From: Pseudomonadota bacterium
Lineage (GTDB): Bacteria; Pseudomonadota; Alphaproteobacteria; Reyranellales; Reyranellaceae
Length of the DNA: 32,433 nt
Assembly (NCBI GenBank): GCA_020160955.1
Contig: JAIUOX010000050.1
Span: 1-32,433 of the forward strand
Reading direction: 5' to 3'
The notes beneath the pieces were generated by a model. The model saw only the letters and a program-made list of their open reading frames with translations. It had not been told where the DNA came from and searched no databases. Each line of letters opens with the position of its first letter. The stretch's first letter is position 1. Shown here piece after piece: positions 14,145-22,511 of the stretch. A program made the translations under genes and the position numbers.

Positions 14145-15833
14145 CTAGGCCGACAGGCCGGCCGCATGCCGCGCCGCGATATAGCCGAAGGTGAGGGCGG
14201 GGCCAATGGTGATGCCCGCGCCGGGATAGGTGCCGCCCATGACGCTGGTCATGTCGTTGCCGGCCGCGTAGAGCCCGCCGATCGGCCGGCCCTGCGCGTC
14301 GAGCACGCGGGCATGGCCGTCGGTGCGCAGGCCGAGGAACGTACCGATGTCGCCGGGGATCATCTTCATCGCGTAGAACGGCCCGGTCTCGAGCGGCGCG
14401 AGGCAGGGATTGGGCTTGTGGGTCGGGTCGCCGTTGAAGCGGTGGTAGGCATCGGTTCCCTTGCCGAAGTCGGGATCCTCGCCGCGCGCCGCGGGGGCAT
14501 TGAAGCGGGCAATCGTGTCCTGGAGCACCCCGGCATCGACGCCAATCTTTTTCGCCAGTTCGGGCCAGCTCGCGGCCGACAGCAGGTAGCCGTTGCGCAG
14601 GTGCGGGCCGAGCGGCAGCGGGGCGGGCCCGATCGCGCCCATGCCGTAGCGCCGGATCGCGCGGTGGTCGCACAGCAGCCAGCTCATGGTCTCGGGCCGG
14701 CCGCGGCAGGCCTCGACCATGGCCGGGACGAAGTCGTGGTAGGACGCCGACTCGTTGGTGAAGCGCCGGCCGTCGGGATCGACCGCGATGTAGCCGGGCT
14801 TGCCGCGCTCGTAGAAGTGGGGGAACGGCAGGGTCGAGCCGTCGGGCTGCGGCACCAGCGACACCGGCACCCAGGCCGCGGCGTAGGCGACATCCTCGGC
14901 CAGCACGCCGCCGGCCTGCTGGCCGAGCCGGATGCCGTCGCCGCGGTTGGACGGCGGCGGCGCCGAGCGGTGGGCCTGGCCGGCCTTCACATGCCCGTAG
15001 TAGCGCTGCTTCAGGGCGTCGTCGCCCGGGAAGCCGCCGCAGGCCAGCACGACCCCGCGGCGCGCCCGGATTTCCTCGCGCTGGCCATCGCGGCTGACGA
15101 CCGCGCCGGTCACCGTGCCGCCCGCCTGCACCAGTTCGACCACCGGGCTCTCCAGCCACAGCTCGATGCCGCGCTCCTCGGCCGACAGCGCGAGCGCGGC
15201 GATCAGGGCGTTGCCGTTGGTCAGCCGGGTGCCGCGCGCGTGGCCGAGGCGGTCGACGCCGTAGCGCACCGTCATGCCGGCGACGTGCATCGCCGACTTC
15301 ACCGAGCGGGTCATGCGGAAGACGTGCGGCAGGTCGTTGCGCCCCAGCATCATGCCGCCGAACGCCATCATCGTCCGGATCGGCGCGCGCAGCTGCGCGA
15401 AGCGCTTGCCCAGCCGCCGCCCGTCGAACGGCAGCGGCAGCAGCGAGCGACCGCCCTGGGCGGCGCCCGGCCGGGTCGGGTGGTAGTCGGCCCACACCGG
15501 CACCGCCTCGTAGCGGGCGTGGGTATGGCTCTCGATGAACTCGACGGCCGGGTTGCAGTTGTCGAGGAAGGCGTTGGCCAGCTCGAGGTTGAGCCGGTTG
15601 CCGGCCTCGGCCTGCAGGTAGGCGAGCGCGTCTTCCTTGCTGTCGGGAATGCCGAGCGCGCGGCCGTGCCGGTTGGCGGGAATCCAGATGACGCCGGCCG
15701 AGTAGGCGGTGGTGCCGCCGAACAGCGGCTCCTTCTCGACCATCAGCACCGACAGGCCGGCATGTGACGCGGCCAGCGCGGCGGAGAAGCCGGCAGCGCC
15801 GGAGCCCACGACCAGCAGATCGATCTCGGTCAT
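14145..15833 (-). CDS. FAD-dependent oxidoreductase, 3-ketosteroid-dehydrogenase/fumarate-reductase flavoprotein family
   Basis: This 562-residue flavoprotein has the dinucleotide-binding motif GSGAAG (10-15), the ribose-binding E33, and GGTTAYSAG (39-47). The second FAD-contact region near the C-terminus reads YAAGND followed by YPGAGITIG. Y536 and G540 in that last motif align with the catalytic Tyr and Gly of 3-ketosteroid 1-dehydrogenases. The assignment to the FAD_binding_2 family is firm; the steroid substrate is not, as many homologues act on other enones or are uncharacterised. Its ATG overlaps the stop of the upstream channel gene (ATGA) and its stop lies 20 bases before the GMP/PMI start, so it is part of the minus-strand operon. 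Confidence 0.85.
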   Translation of the reverse strand: MTEIDLLVVGSGAAGFSAALAASHAGLSVLMVEKEPLFGGTTAYSAGVIWIPANRHGRALGIPDSKEDALAYLQAEAGNRLNLELANAFLDNCNPAVEFIESHTHARYEAVPVWADYHPTRPGAAQGGRSLLPLPFDGRRLGKRFAQLRAPIRTMMAFGGMMLGRNDLPHVFRMTRSVKSAMHVAGMTVRYGVDRLGHARGTRLTNGNALIAALALSAEERGIELWLESPVVELVQAGGTVTGAVVSRDGQREEIRARRGVVLACGGFPGDDALKQRYYGHVKAGQAHRSAPPPSNRGDGIRLGQQAGGVLAEDVAYAAAWVPVSLVPQPDGSTLPFPHFYERGKPGYIAVDPDGRRFTNESASYHDFVPAMVEACRGRPETMSWLLCDHRAIRRYGMGAIGPAPLPLGPHLRNGYLLSAASWPELAKKIGVDAGVLQDTIARFNAPAARGEDPDFGKGTDAYHRFNGDPTHKPNPCLAPLETGPFYAMKMIPGDIGTFLGLRTDGHARVLDAQGRPIGGLYAAGNDMTSVMGGTYPGAGITIGPALTFGYIAARHAAGLSA

Positions 15834-17026
15834 CTCTTCTTCCCGTGGTCGGCCTGGCGGGCCCGGTTCTCCTCGCTGCGGCGGCGGGCTTCCGCCTCGA
15901 CCGCCTCGGCCAGCTTGGGAATGTGCGAGGCGATCTCGTAGAAGTCGCTGGCGTAGAGGACCAGCAGCGTCGTCGGCTTGGTGGTCGTCACCGTCGCCGA
16001 GCGCGGCTGGCGGTCGAGCAGCGACATCTCGCCGAAGAACGCGCCCTGTTCCAGCTTCACCGAGCCGCCGGCGGGCAGGTGGACCTCGACCTCGCCTTCG
16101 GAGATGAAGAACATCGAATCGCCCGGCGCGTTGCGGCGCACGACGTTGATTCGCGGCGGGTAGTAGCGGGTCCGCAGCTTGCCGACGATCTCAGACACGG
16201 TGACGACGCCCAGCGAGGCGAACAGCGGCACCCGCGACACCTGCTCCCAGACCCTGAGGTACTCGCGGCGGCGCTCTTCCTGGGCGAAGCCGGTGGCGAG
16301 AATACCGGTCATCAGCGCCAGCACCGCGATGCCGGCGATCATCAGCATCGCGCCGATGACCCGGCCGGCGGCGGTCACCGGCACGACGTCGCCGTAGCCG
16401 GTGGTGGTCAGGGTGACGACCGCCCACCACATCGCGCCGGGCAGCGAACCGAACTGCTCGGGCTGCTTCTCGGCCTCGAGCATGTGGGCGGCGGTGGCGG
16501 CCATCATCAGCAGGATGGCGAACAGGATCAGGACCGAGGTGATCGGCGCCCGCTCGTTGGACACCACCCGGGCCAGCGTCGAGAAGGCCGGCGCGTGCAG
16601 GCCGAGCTTGAGGATCCACAGGATGCAGAACACCGAGGCGGCGTCGGCGCCGGTGATGGTGTAGCCGGCGAGGAACATCAGGGCCGGGGTGACCGCCAGC
16701 AAGTGGATCAGGCCGGGCAGGGAGACCGCCCAGTGCAGCCGTGCCTTGCCCGGGGGATCCTGCTCGTAGAACGGGTTCTCGGGCGCCACCCAGAGGCGGA
16801 CCAGGTACTCGACCAGGAAGATGACCGTGACCCCCCAGATGACGGCCCGCAGCAGGTGGCGCATTTCGCGCTCGATGTGGTCGACCGACAGGACGATCAC
16901 GGCCAGCAGGCCGACCCCCAGGATCACCAGTTCGAGCAGGCGCATCCGGCGCGCGGCCTGCGTCGGGTTTGAGGGGCGGAACAGGGCAAATACCCGCGCC
17001 CGGAGCGTGGGGGACGTGGCCGTCAC
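15830..17026 (-). CDS. Cyclic-nucleotide-gated potassium channel (MlotiK1-like)
   Basis: This is a 398-residue six-segment channel with a C-terminal cyclic-nucleotide-binding domain. Hydrophobic segments occur at about 31-48, 60-80, 103-124, 130-146, 162-182 and 222-246. The pore loop holds the K+ filter TTTGYGD (207-213) in WWAVVTLTTTGYGDVVP. S4 is poor in basic residues, so gating is likely by ligand rather than voltage, as in MlotiK1 of Mesorhizobium. The binding pocket is conserved: FFGEMS (330-335) and PRSATV (341-346) with phosphate-binding R342, so cAMP or cGMP binding is likely. The start is GTG 17026 by homology with the N-terminus of the family, since no in-frame ATG lies near. It is the first gene of a four-gene minus-strand operon. 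Confidence 0.9.
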   Translation of the reverse strand: MTATSPTLRARVFALFRPSNPTQAARRMRLLELVILGVGLLAVIVLSVDHIEREMRHLLRAVIWGVTVIFLVEYLVRLWVAPENPFYEQDPPGKARLHWAVSLPGLIHLLAVTPALMFLAGYTITGADAASVFCILWILKLGLHAPAFSTLARVVSNERAPITSVLILFAILLMMAATAAHMLEAEKQPEQFGSLPGAMWWAVVTLTTTGYGDVVPVTAAGRVIGAMLMIAGIAVLALMTGILATGFAQEERRREYLRVWEQVSRVPLFASLGVVTVSEIVGKLRTRYYPPRINVVRRNAPGDSMFFISEGEVEVHLPAGGSVKLEQGAFFGEMSLLDRQPRSATVTTTKPTTLLVLYASDFYEIASHIPKLAEAVEAEARRRSEENRARQADHGKKR

Positions 17027-17039
17027 GGGGCGACCATAG

Positions 17040-17053
17040 GCAGGCTGGCCTGC
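17040..17053. promoter_or_regulatory. Inverted repeat in the divergent promoter region
   Basis: GCAGGC-TG-GCCTGC is a perfect 6-bp-arm palindrome with a 2-base centre. It lies in the 96-base space between the divergent channel (start 17026) and hydantoinase A (start 17123) genes, 14 bases upstream of the channel start. It could be an operator for a dimeric regulator. I saw no convincing sigma70 hexamers around it. Confidence 0.3.
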
Positions 17054-17122
17054 GAATTGCAACGCGGGGGACCCCGGTCTACGGTCGCAGGCTTCGCCGG
17101 GACAAGGGGCTGGATTTTCAAA

Positions 17123-19201
17123 GTGGTCAAGGACTTGCGTATTGCTGTCGATATCGGCGGCACATTCACGGACGTGGTGCTGGAAGAGGGCGGCCGGCGG
17201 CTGACCCGCAAGCTGCTGACGACGCCGCAGCGTCCGGAGGAGGCGGTGCTGGAGGGCATGCGACTCATCCTGGCCGACGCCGGACGCGGTTTCGGCGACG
17301 TCACGGTGTTCGTCCACGGCACGACCCTGGCGACCAACGCCGTGATCGAGCGCCGCGGCGCGCGGACCGCCCTGCTGGCGACCGACGGGTTCCGCGACGT
17401 CCTCGATATCGCCAACGAGAGCCGCTACGACCAGTACGACCTGACGATCGAGAAGCCCACGCCGCTGGTGCCGCGCCGGCTCAGGCTGACCGTGCCGGAG
17501 CGCATGGACGTGCATGGCGCGGTGCGGCTGCCGCTCGACGAGGCAGCGGTGCGCGCGGCGGCGCGTCAGTTGAAGGCCGAGGGCGTCGAGAGCGTCGCGG
17601 TCGCCTACATCCATTCCTACGTCAACCCGGCGCACGAGCGGCGCACCCGGGAGATCCTGAACCAGGAACTGCCCGGCCTGTGGGTGACGCTGTCCAGCGA
17701 GGTCTGCCCGGAAGTGCGCGAGTACGAGCGCACCTCGACCGCGGTGGCCAACGCCTACGTCCAGCCGCTGATGGATTCCTACCTCGCCCGCATGCAGGCG
17801 GCGCTCGCCGCGGAAAAGTTCGGCGGCACCATCTACCTCGTGACGTCGGGCGGCGGCCTGACCGCGATCGAGACGGCGCGCCGCTACCCGGTGCGGCTGG
17901 TCGAATCCGGCCCGGCCGGCGGCGCGATCTTCGCCGCGCAGATCGCGGCGCGGGCCGGCGAGGCGCGCACGCTCAGCTACGACATGGGCGGCACCACCGC
18001 CAAGATCTGCCTGATCGACGACTACAAGCCGCACACCGCGCGCGTGTTCGAGGTCGATCGCGCGGCGCGCTTCCTCAAGGGCTCGGGCCTGCCGGTGCGC
18101 ATCCCGGTGATCGAGATGGTCGAGATCGGCGCCGGCGGCGGCTCGATCGCCCGGCTCGACGCGCTCAAGCGGGTGACGGTCGGGCCGGAGAGCGCCGGCG
18201 CCGAGCCGGGCCCGGCCTGCTACGGCCGCGGCGGCACGCACCCGGCGGTGACCGACGCCAACGTCGTGCTGGGCACCATCGACCCGGTGGACTTCGCCGG
18301 CGGCAGCATCCAGCTCGACCTCGGCGCCGCGCGAAAGGCGCTCGAGACCGATGTCGCCGAGGGGCTCGGCCTGTCGACCGAGATGGCGGCCTACGCCGTC
18401 TACGAGATGGTGTCGGAGAACATGGCGAGCGCCGCCCGCGTCCACGCCGTCGAGCGCGGCGCCGTGGTCAACCAGTACAACCTGATCGCGTTCGGCGGTG
18501 GCGCCCCGCTGCATGCCGCGCGGGTCGCCGAGAAGATCGGCGTGCAGCGGGTGATCGTGCCGCCCAACGCCGGCGTCGGCTCGGCGGTCGGCTTCCTCGC
18601 CGCGCCGGTGTCCTACGAACTGGTGCGCAGCCGCTACATGCGGCTCGACGCGTTCGACCCAGCGGCGGCGACGGCGCTGCTGCAGGAGATGAGCGCCGAG
18701 GCGACCGCGCTGGTCGCGCCGGGCGCCCGCGGCATGAAGACCTTCGAGCGTCGCATGGCGTTCATGCGCTACGTCGGCCAGGGCCACGAGATCACGATCG
18801 AGTTGCCGGAACGGGCCCTCGCGGCGGCCGATGCCGAGGCCTTGCGCGCCGCCTACGAGCGCGAGTACGCGGTGCTGTTCGAGCGCCACATCCCGAACGC
18901 GGCGATCGAGATCCTGAGCTGGTCGGTGCAGGTCTCGACCGAGGCCAAGCTGCCGGCGGTGCAGGGCAAGGCCGGGGCTGCCCCGGCGCCCGTGCCGGTC
19001 GCCAAGCGGCCGGTGTTCGACGGCCGCAGCGGCCGCACCACCGAGGTCCCGGTCTACCGGCGCGAGGCCCTGCCGCCGGGCAGCGCCTTCGCCGGCCCGG
19101 CGATCGTCGCGGAAGACGAGACCTCGACCTATATTACCGCCAGCTTCGCGGCGCACATCGACGCCTCGGGCTGCATCGTCATGGACCGCAAGGACGCGTG
19201 A
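17123..19201 (+). CDS. hyuA: Hydantoinase/oxoprolinase subunit A (N-methylhydantoinase A-like)
   Basis: This is an ATP-dependent cyclic-amide hydrolase subunit of 692 residues. The actin-like ATPase N-terminus carries VDIGGTFTDVVL (D10-G12-G13-T14), then HGTTLATNAVIERRG, the ESGPAGG block and YDMGGTTAK, which is the second phosphate-binding motif. The HyuA C-terminal domain continues with FGGGAPLHA and VGSAVGFL. Family reactions are ATP-driven opening of N-methylhydantoin or 5-oxoproline; acetone carboxylase beta subunits are also related. TTG 17057 would extend the frame, but GTG 17123 gives the usual family N-terminus two residues before KDLRIAVDIGG and has AAGGGG upstream. Subunit B follows after 7 bases. 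Which cyclic amide is used cannot be told from sequence. Confidence 0.9.
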   Translation: MVKDLRIAVDIGGTFTDVVLEEGGRRLTRKLLTTPQRPEEAVLEGMRLILADAGRGFGDVTVFVHGTTLATNAVIERRGARTALLATDGFRDVLDIANESRYDQYDLTIEKPTPLVPRRLRLTVPERMDVHGAVRLPLDEAAVRAAARQLKAEGVESVAVAYIHSYVNPAHERRTREILNQELPGLWVTLSSEVCPEVREYERTSTAVANAYVQPLMDSYLARMQAALAAEKFGGTIYLVTSGGGLTAIETARRYPVRLVESGPAGGAIFAAQIAARAGEARTLSYDMGGTTAKICLIDDYKPHTARVFEVDRAARFLKGSGLPVRIPVIEMVEIGAGGGSIARLDALKRVTVGPESAGAEPGPACYGRGGTHPAVTDANVVLGTIDPVDFAGGSIQLDLGAARKALETDVAEGLGLSTEMAAYAVYEMVSENMASAARVHAVERGAVVNQYNLIAFGGGAPLHAARVAEKIGVQRVIVPPNAGVGSAVGFLAAPVSYELVRSRYMRLDAFDPAAATALLQEMSAEATALVAPGARGMKTFERRMAFMRYVGQGHEITIELPERALAAADAEALRAAYEREYAVLFERHIPNAAIEILSWSVQVSTEAKLPAVQGKAGAAPAPVPVAKRPVFDGRSGRTTEVPVYRREALPPGSAFAGPAIVAEDETSTYITASFAAHIDASGCIVMDRKDA

Positions 19202-19208
19202 GGAAATC

Positions 19209-20882
19209 ATGAGCCAGTCCAACAGCGTCGGCCTGATCGACCTGCAGATCATGTGGAACCGCCTGATCGCGGTGGTCGAGGAGCAGGCCCAGACCCTGAT
19301 GCGCACCGCCTTCAGCCCGATCGTCCGCGAGTGCGGCGACCTGTCGGCCGGCGTGTTCGACCTGCAGGGCCGCATGCTGGCCCAGGCGGTGACCGGCACG
19401 CCCGGCCACGTCAATTCGATGGCCGAGTCGGTGAAGCACTTCCTGCGGCACTTCCCGGTCGAGACCATGAAGCCGGGCGACGCCTACATCACCAACGACC
19501 CGTGGATGGGCACCGGGCACCTCAACGACTTCGTCATCACCACGCCGTGCTTCCGCGGCGACCGGCTGGTCGCGCTGTTCTCCTGCACCAGCCACCTCAT
19601 GGACATCGGCGGCATCGGCTTCGGGCCGGACGGCACCGATGTGTTCATGGAGGGGCTCTACATCCCGATGCTCAAGCTGTTCGACGGCGGCAAGGTCAAC
19701 GAGACGCTGATGGCGATGATCCGCGCCAACACGCGCCTGCCGGTCGACACCGAGGGCGACGTCTACTCGCTGGCCGCCTGCAACGACGTCGGCGCCCGGC
19801 GGCTGGTCGAGATGATGGACGAGTTCGGCATCGACTCGCTCGACGGGCTGGGCGAGCACATCATCGCGCGCTCGCGCGAGGCGGTGCTGGCCGAGATCGC
19901 CAAGCTGCCCAAGGGCACCTGGCGCAACGAGATGACGATCGACGGCTACGACGAGCCGGTGACGCTGAAGGCGGCGCTGACGATCAGCGATAGCGGCATT
20001 CATGTCGACTACAGCGGCAGCTCGCCGGCCTCGCCGCGCGGCATCAACGTGCCGCATGCCTACACCACGGCCTACACCGTGTTCGGGCTGGGCTGCGTCG
20101 TCGCCACCCACATCCCGAACAACGCCGGCTCGCTCGAGCCGCTGACCGTGTCGGCGCCGGGCGACACCATCCTGAACGCGCCCAAGCCCAGCGCCGTGGC
20201 GTCGCGCCACGTGATCGGCCAGATGCTGCCCGACGTCGCGTTCGGCTGCCTGCGCCAGGTCGTGCCCGAGCGCGTGCCGGCCGAGGGCACGTCGTGCCTG
20301 TGGAACATCAACGTGCGCGGCCGCGTCAGCGGCGGCTCGGGCGGCAACTACGGCTTCGGCATGGCGATCACCTCGAACGGCGGCACCGGCGCGCGGCCCG
20401 ACAAGGACGGCCTGTCTGCCACGGCCTACCCGAGCGGCGTGCGCGGCACGCCGGTCGAGATCGCCGAGACCCAGACGCCGCTGATCTTCTGGCGCAAGGA
20501 ATTCCGCCCCGACTCGGGCGGCGCCGGCCGAACCCGCGGCGGCCTCGGCCAGGCCATGGAGATCGAGAGTGGCATCGCCGAGCCGTTCGACCTGCTGGCC
20601 GCCTTCGACCGCATCGACCACCCGCCGCGCGGCCGCGACGGCGGCAAGGACGGCGAGGCGGGCCACGTCTCGCTGAAGTCGGGCAAGATGCTGAAGGGCA
20701 AGGGCTTCCAGACGATCCCGCCGGGCGACCGGCTGGTCGTGCTGACGCCGGGCGGCGCCGGGATCGGCGCGCCGGCCGAGCGCGCGCGAGACCAGGTGGC
20801 CAACGACCTGGCCGACGGGCTGATCTCGCCGGACACGGCGGAAAGGGTTTACGCGTTCAAGCCGCCGCAGGCCGCCGAGTAG
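19209..20882 (+). CDS. hyuB: Hydantoinase/oxoprolinase subunit B (N-methylhydantoinase B-like)
   Basis: This is the 557-residue partner of the preceding subunit. It shows the HyuB core: ECGDLSAGVFD, PGDAYITNDPWMGTGHLND, FSCTSHLMDIGG, NVPHAYTTAYTVFG, and toward the end SGGAGRTRGGLGQ, all typical of HydB domains. GAGGAAA lies just before ATG 19209, and the 7-base gap to subunit A implies one transcript. The two subunits together form the active ATP-dependent amidohydrolase. A 56-base spacer separates it from a TRAP transporter gene. Substrate uptake by that transporter is inferred from linkage. Confidence 0.92.
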   Translation: MSQSNSVGLIDLQIMWNRLIAVVEEQAQTLMRTAFSPIVRECGDLSAGVFDLQGRMLAQAVTGTPGHVNSMAESVKHFLRHFPVETMKPGDAYITNDPWMGTGHLNDFVITTPCFRGDRLVALFSCTSHLMDIGGIGFGPDGTDVFMEGLYIPMLKLFDGGKVNETLMAMIRANTRLPVDTEGDVYSLAACNDVGARRLVEMMDEFGIDSLDGLGEHIIARSREAVLAEIAKLPKGTWRNEMTIDGYDEPVTLKAALTISDSGIHVDYSGSSPASPRGINVPHAYTTAYTVFGLGCVVATHIPNNAGSLEPLTVSAPGDTILNAPKPSAVASRHVIGQMLPDVAFGCLRQVVPERVPAEGTSCLWNINVRGRVSGGSGGNYGFGMAITSNGGTGARPDKDGLSATAYPSGVRGTPVEIAETQTPLIFWRKEFRPDSGGAGRTRGGLGQAMEIESGIAEPFDLLAAFDRIDHPPRGRDGGKDGEAGHVSLKSGKMLKGKGFQTIPPGDRLVVLTPGGAGIGAPAERARDQVANDLADGLISPDTAERVYAFKPPQAAE

Positions 20883-20938
20883 GCGGGCGCGGCGCAGGGA
20901 CCGGGGAAGAGAAAGCAACACACGTGAAGGGGGCTACG

Positions 20939-21961
20939 ATGAAGTTTGGACGCAGGGCCGCGCTGAAGGCGGGCATGGGAGCGGGTATCGGGACGGGCCT
21001 GGCGGTGCTGGGCGCGCCGGCGATCGTCAACGCGCAGGCGGGCATGAAGCTCGACCTGTCGACGGTCTGGCCGGACGGCAACTTCCACACCAAGAACGCC
21101 AAGCAGTTCGCCGAGGAAGTCGCCAAGGCGACCAACGGCGCGGTGCAGATCACCGTCCACTCGGGCGGGTCGCTGGGCTACAAGGGGCCGGAGCACCTGA
21201 ACGCGGTGCGCGACGGCCTCGTGCCGATGGCCGACATCCTGAACATCCAGCAGGTCGGCGACGCGCCGATCCTCGGCATCGAGGGCGTGCCGTTCCTCGT
21301 CTCCAACGCCGACGAGCTCAAGGTGCTGCAGAAGTACGCGCGCCCCGAGTTCGACAAGGTCGCGACCAAGTTCAACCAGAAGATCCTCTACACCGTGCCG
21401 TGGCCGACGCAGTACATCCACTGCAACGTCAAGACCGACACGCTGGACGGCCTCAAGGGCCTCAAGATCCGCGTCCCCGACCGCCAGGCCGGCGACATGA
21501 TCAACCTGCTCGGCATGGCCGCGGTCCAGATCCCGTGGGGCGAGACGGTGCCGGCGCTGGCGTCCGGCGCGGTGGTTGGCGTCAGCACCTCGTCGGTGTC
21601 GGGCGTCGACGGCAAGTTCTGGGAGTTCCTCAAGGTGTTCTACAACACCAACCACGTCTGGAGCTCGCAGATCGTCACCATCAACCTCGATACCTGGAAG
21701 AAGATCTCGCCGGCCAACCAGCAGGCGATCCTCGACCTCGCGGCCAAGCTGCAGCCGACCTTCTGGACGGTCTCGGTCGAGGCCGACCAGGCCTCCAACA
21801 AGCGCATGATCGAGGGCGGCATGCAGCTGCTGCAGGTGCCGGCGCCGATGATGAAGGACATGCGCGATCGCACCGCCTCGCTGACCGACGCGTTCATCCA
21901 GCGCGCGCCGGCCGCCAAGGACATCATCGCCGCCTACAAGAAGGAAATCGGGCGTGCGTGA
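20939..21961 (+). CDS. dctP: TRAP transporter substrate-binding protein (DctP family)
   Basis: This periplasmic solute receptor has 340 residues. The N-terminal signal contains GRRAALKAG, a twin-arginine-like motif (R5-R6), followed by a hydrophobic stretch ending in VNAQA, so export may use Tat. The mature part carries DctP signatures: FAEEVAKATNG, the GLKIRVPDRQAGD region with the carboxylate-binding Arg, and WGETVPALASGAVVG. AAGGGGG just upstream suits ATG 20939. The stop overlaps the next gene by 8 bases. DctP proteins mostly bind organic acids. Its place between hydantoinase and amine-degradation enzymes suggests an acidic nitrogen compound, by inference. Confidence 0.92.
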   Translation: MKFGRRAALKAGMGAGIGTGLAVLGAPAIVNAQAGMKLDLSTVWPDGNFHTKNAKQFAEEVAKATNGAVQITVHSGGSLGYKGPEHLNAVRDGLVPMADILNIQQVGDAPILGIEGVPFLVSNADELKVLQKYARPEFDKVATKFNQKILYTVPWPTQYIHCNVKTDTLDGLKGLKIRVPDRQAGDMINLLGMAAVQIPWGETVPALASGAVVGVSTSSVSGVDGKFWEFLKVFYNTNHVWSSQIVTINLDTWKKISPANQQAILDLAAKLQPTFWTVSVEADQASNKRMIEGGMQLLQVPAPMMKDMRDRTASLTDAFIQRAPAAKDIIAAYKKEIGRA

Positions 21962-22505
21962 GGCGGCCCGGCCCGATCCGGCCGGCCGCGTCCTCGATGC
22001 GATCGACACGATCTCGATGTGGGGCGCCTGGGGATCGGCGCTCTGCATCGTTTCGATCCTCGGCCTCATCGTGGCCGAGGTCCTGTCGCGGAACTTCCTG
22101 AACGTCAGCCTGTACTTCGCCTGGGAGTTCAGCGCCTACCTGATGGGCGCCGCCTTCATGCTGGGCACCGCCTACGCGCTGCGCGCCGGCGCCCAGATCC
22201 GGGTCAACGTGCTGCTGGAGAACGTGCCCAAGCCGGTGGCCCGGTTCTTCGACCTGTTCTCGACGGTTTGCGCCATCGTGATCGGGGTCTACTTCACCTG
22301 GGCGCTGGGCGAGCTGACCTGGCTCTCCTTCGTCCGAGAATCGCGCTCGCCCGAGAAGAGCGAGTTGTTGCGCTGGATCCCGCAATTTCCGCTGGCGCTG
22401 GGCTCGGCGTTGCTGACGCTGCAGACGGCGGCGCGGTTGGCACGGCTGTTGCGGGGCGAACCCGGCGAAGACATGCGGCTGCGCATCGGACAGGACATCG
22501 AGTAG
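21954..22505 (+). CDS. dctQ: TRAP transporter small permease (DctQ)
   Basis: This is a 183-residue inner-membrane protein with four predicted helices (roughly residues 22-44, 52-72, 95-117 and 143-162), as expected for DctQ. The start is GTG 21954, with AAGGAA 8 bases upstream inside the dctP coding region. The overlap suggests translational coupling. Typical DctQ features include an EFSAYLMGAAFMLGTAYALR block in the second helix. It joins the large subunit and the binding protein in a Na+-driven secondary transporter. Confidence 0.9.
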   Translation: MREAARPDPAGRVLDAIDTISMWGAWGSALCIVSILGLIVAEVLSRNFLNVSLYFAWEFSAYLMGAAFMLGTAYALRAGAQIRVNVLLENVPKPVARFFDLFSTVCAIVIGVYFTWALGELTWLSFVRESRSPEKSELLRWIPQFPLALGSALLTLQTAARLARLLRGEPGEDMRLRIGQDIE

Positions 22506-22511
22506 AGACCC

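Noticed and set aside
12718..15495. Apparent fused protein of about 925 residues on the minus strand
   Set aside because: Only the part from 14124 down matches a family (GMP/PMI). The extension is in a different frame from the flavoprotein gene that truly occupies 14145-15833 and is Arg/Ala/Pro-rich noise.
15830..19468. Apparent 1212-residue minus-strand protein including the K+ channel
   Set aside because: The upstream 800 residues are antisense to the hydantoinase A gene and lack domain structure. The channel itself begins at GTG 17026.
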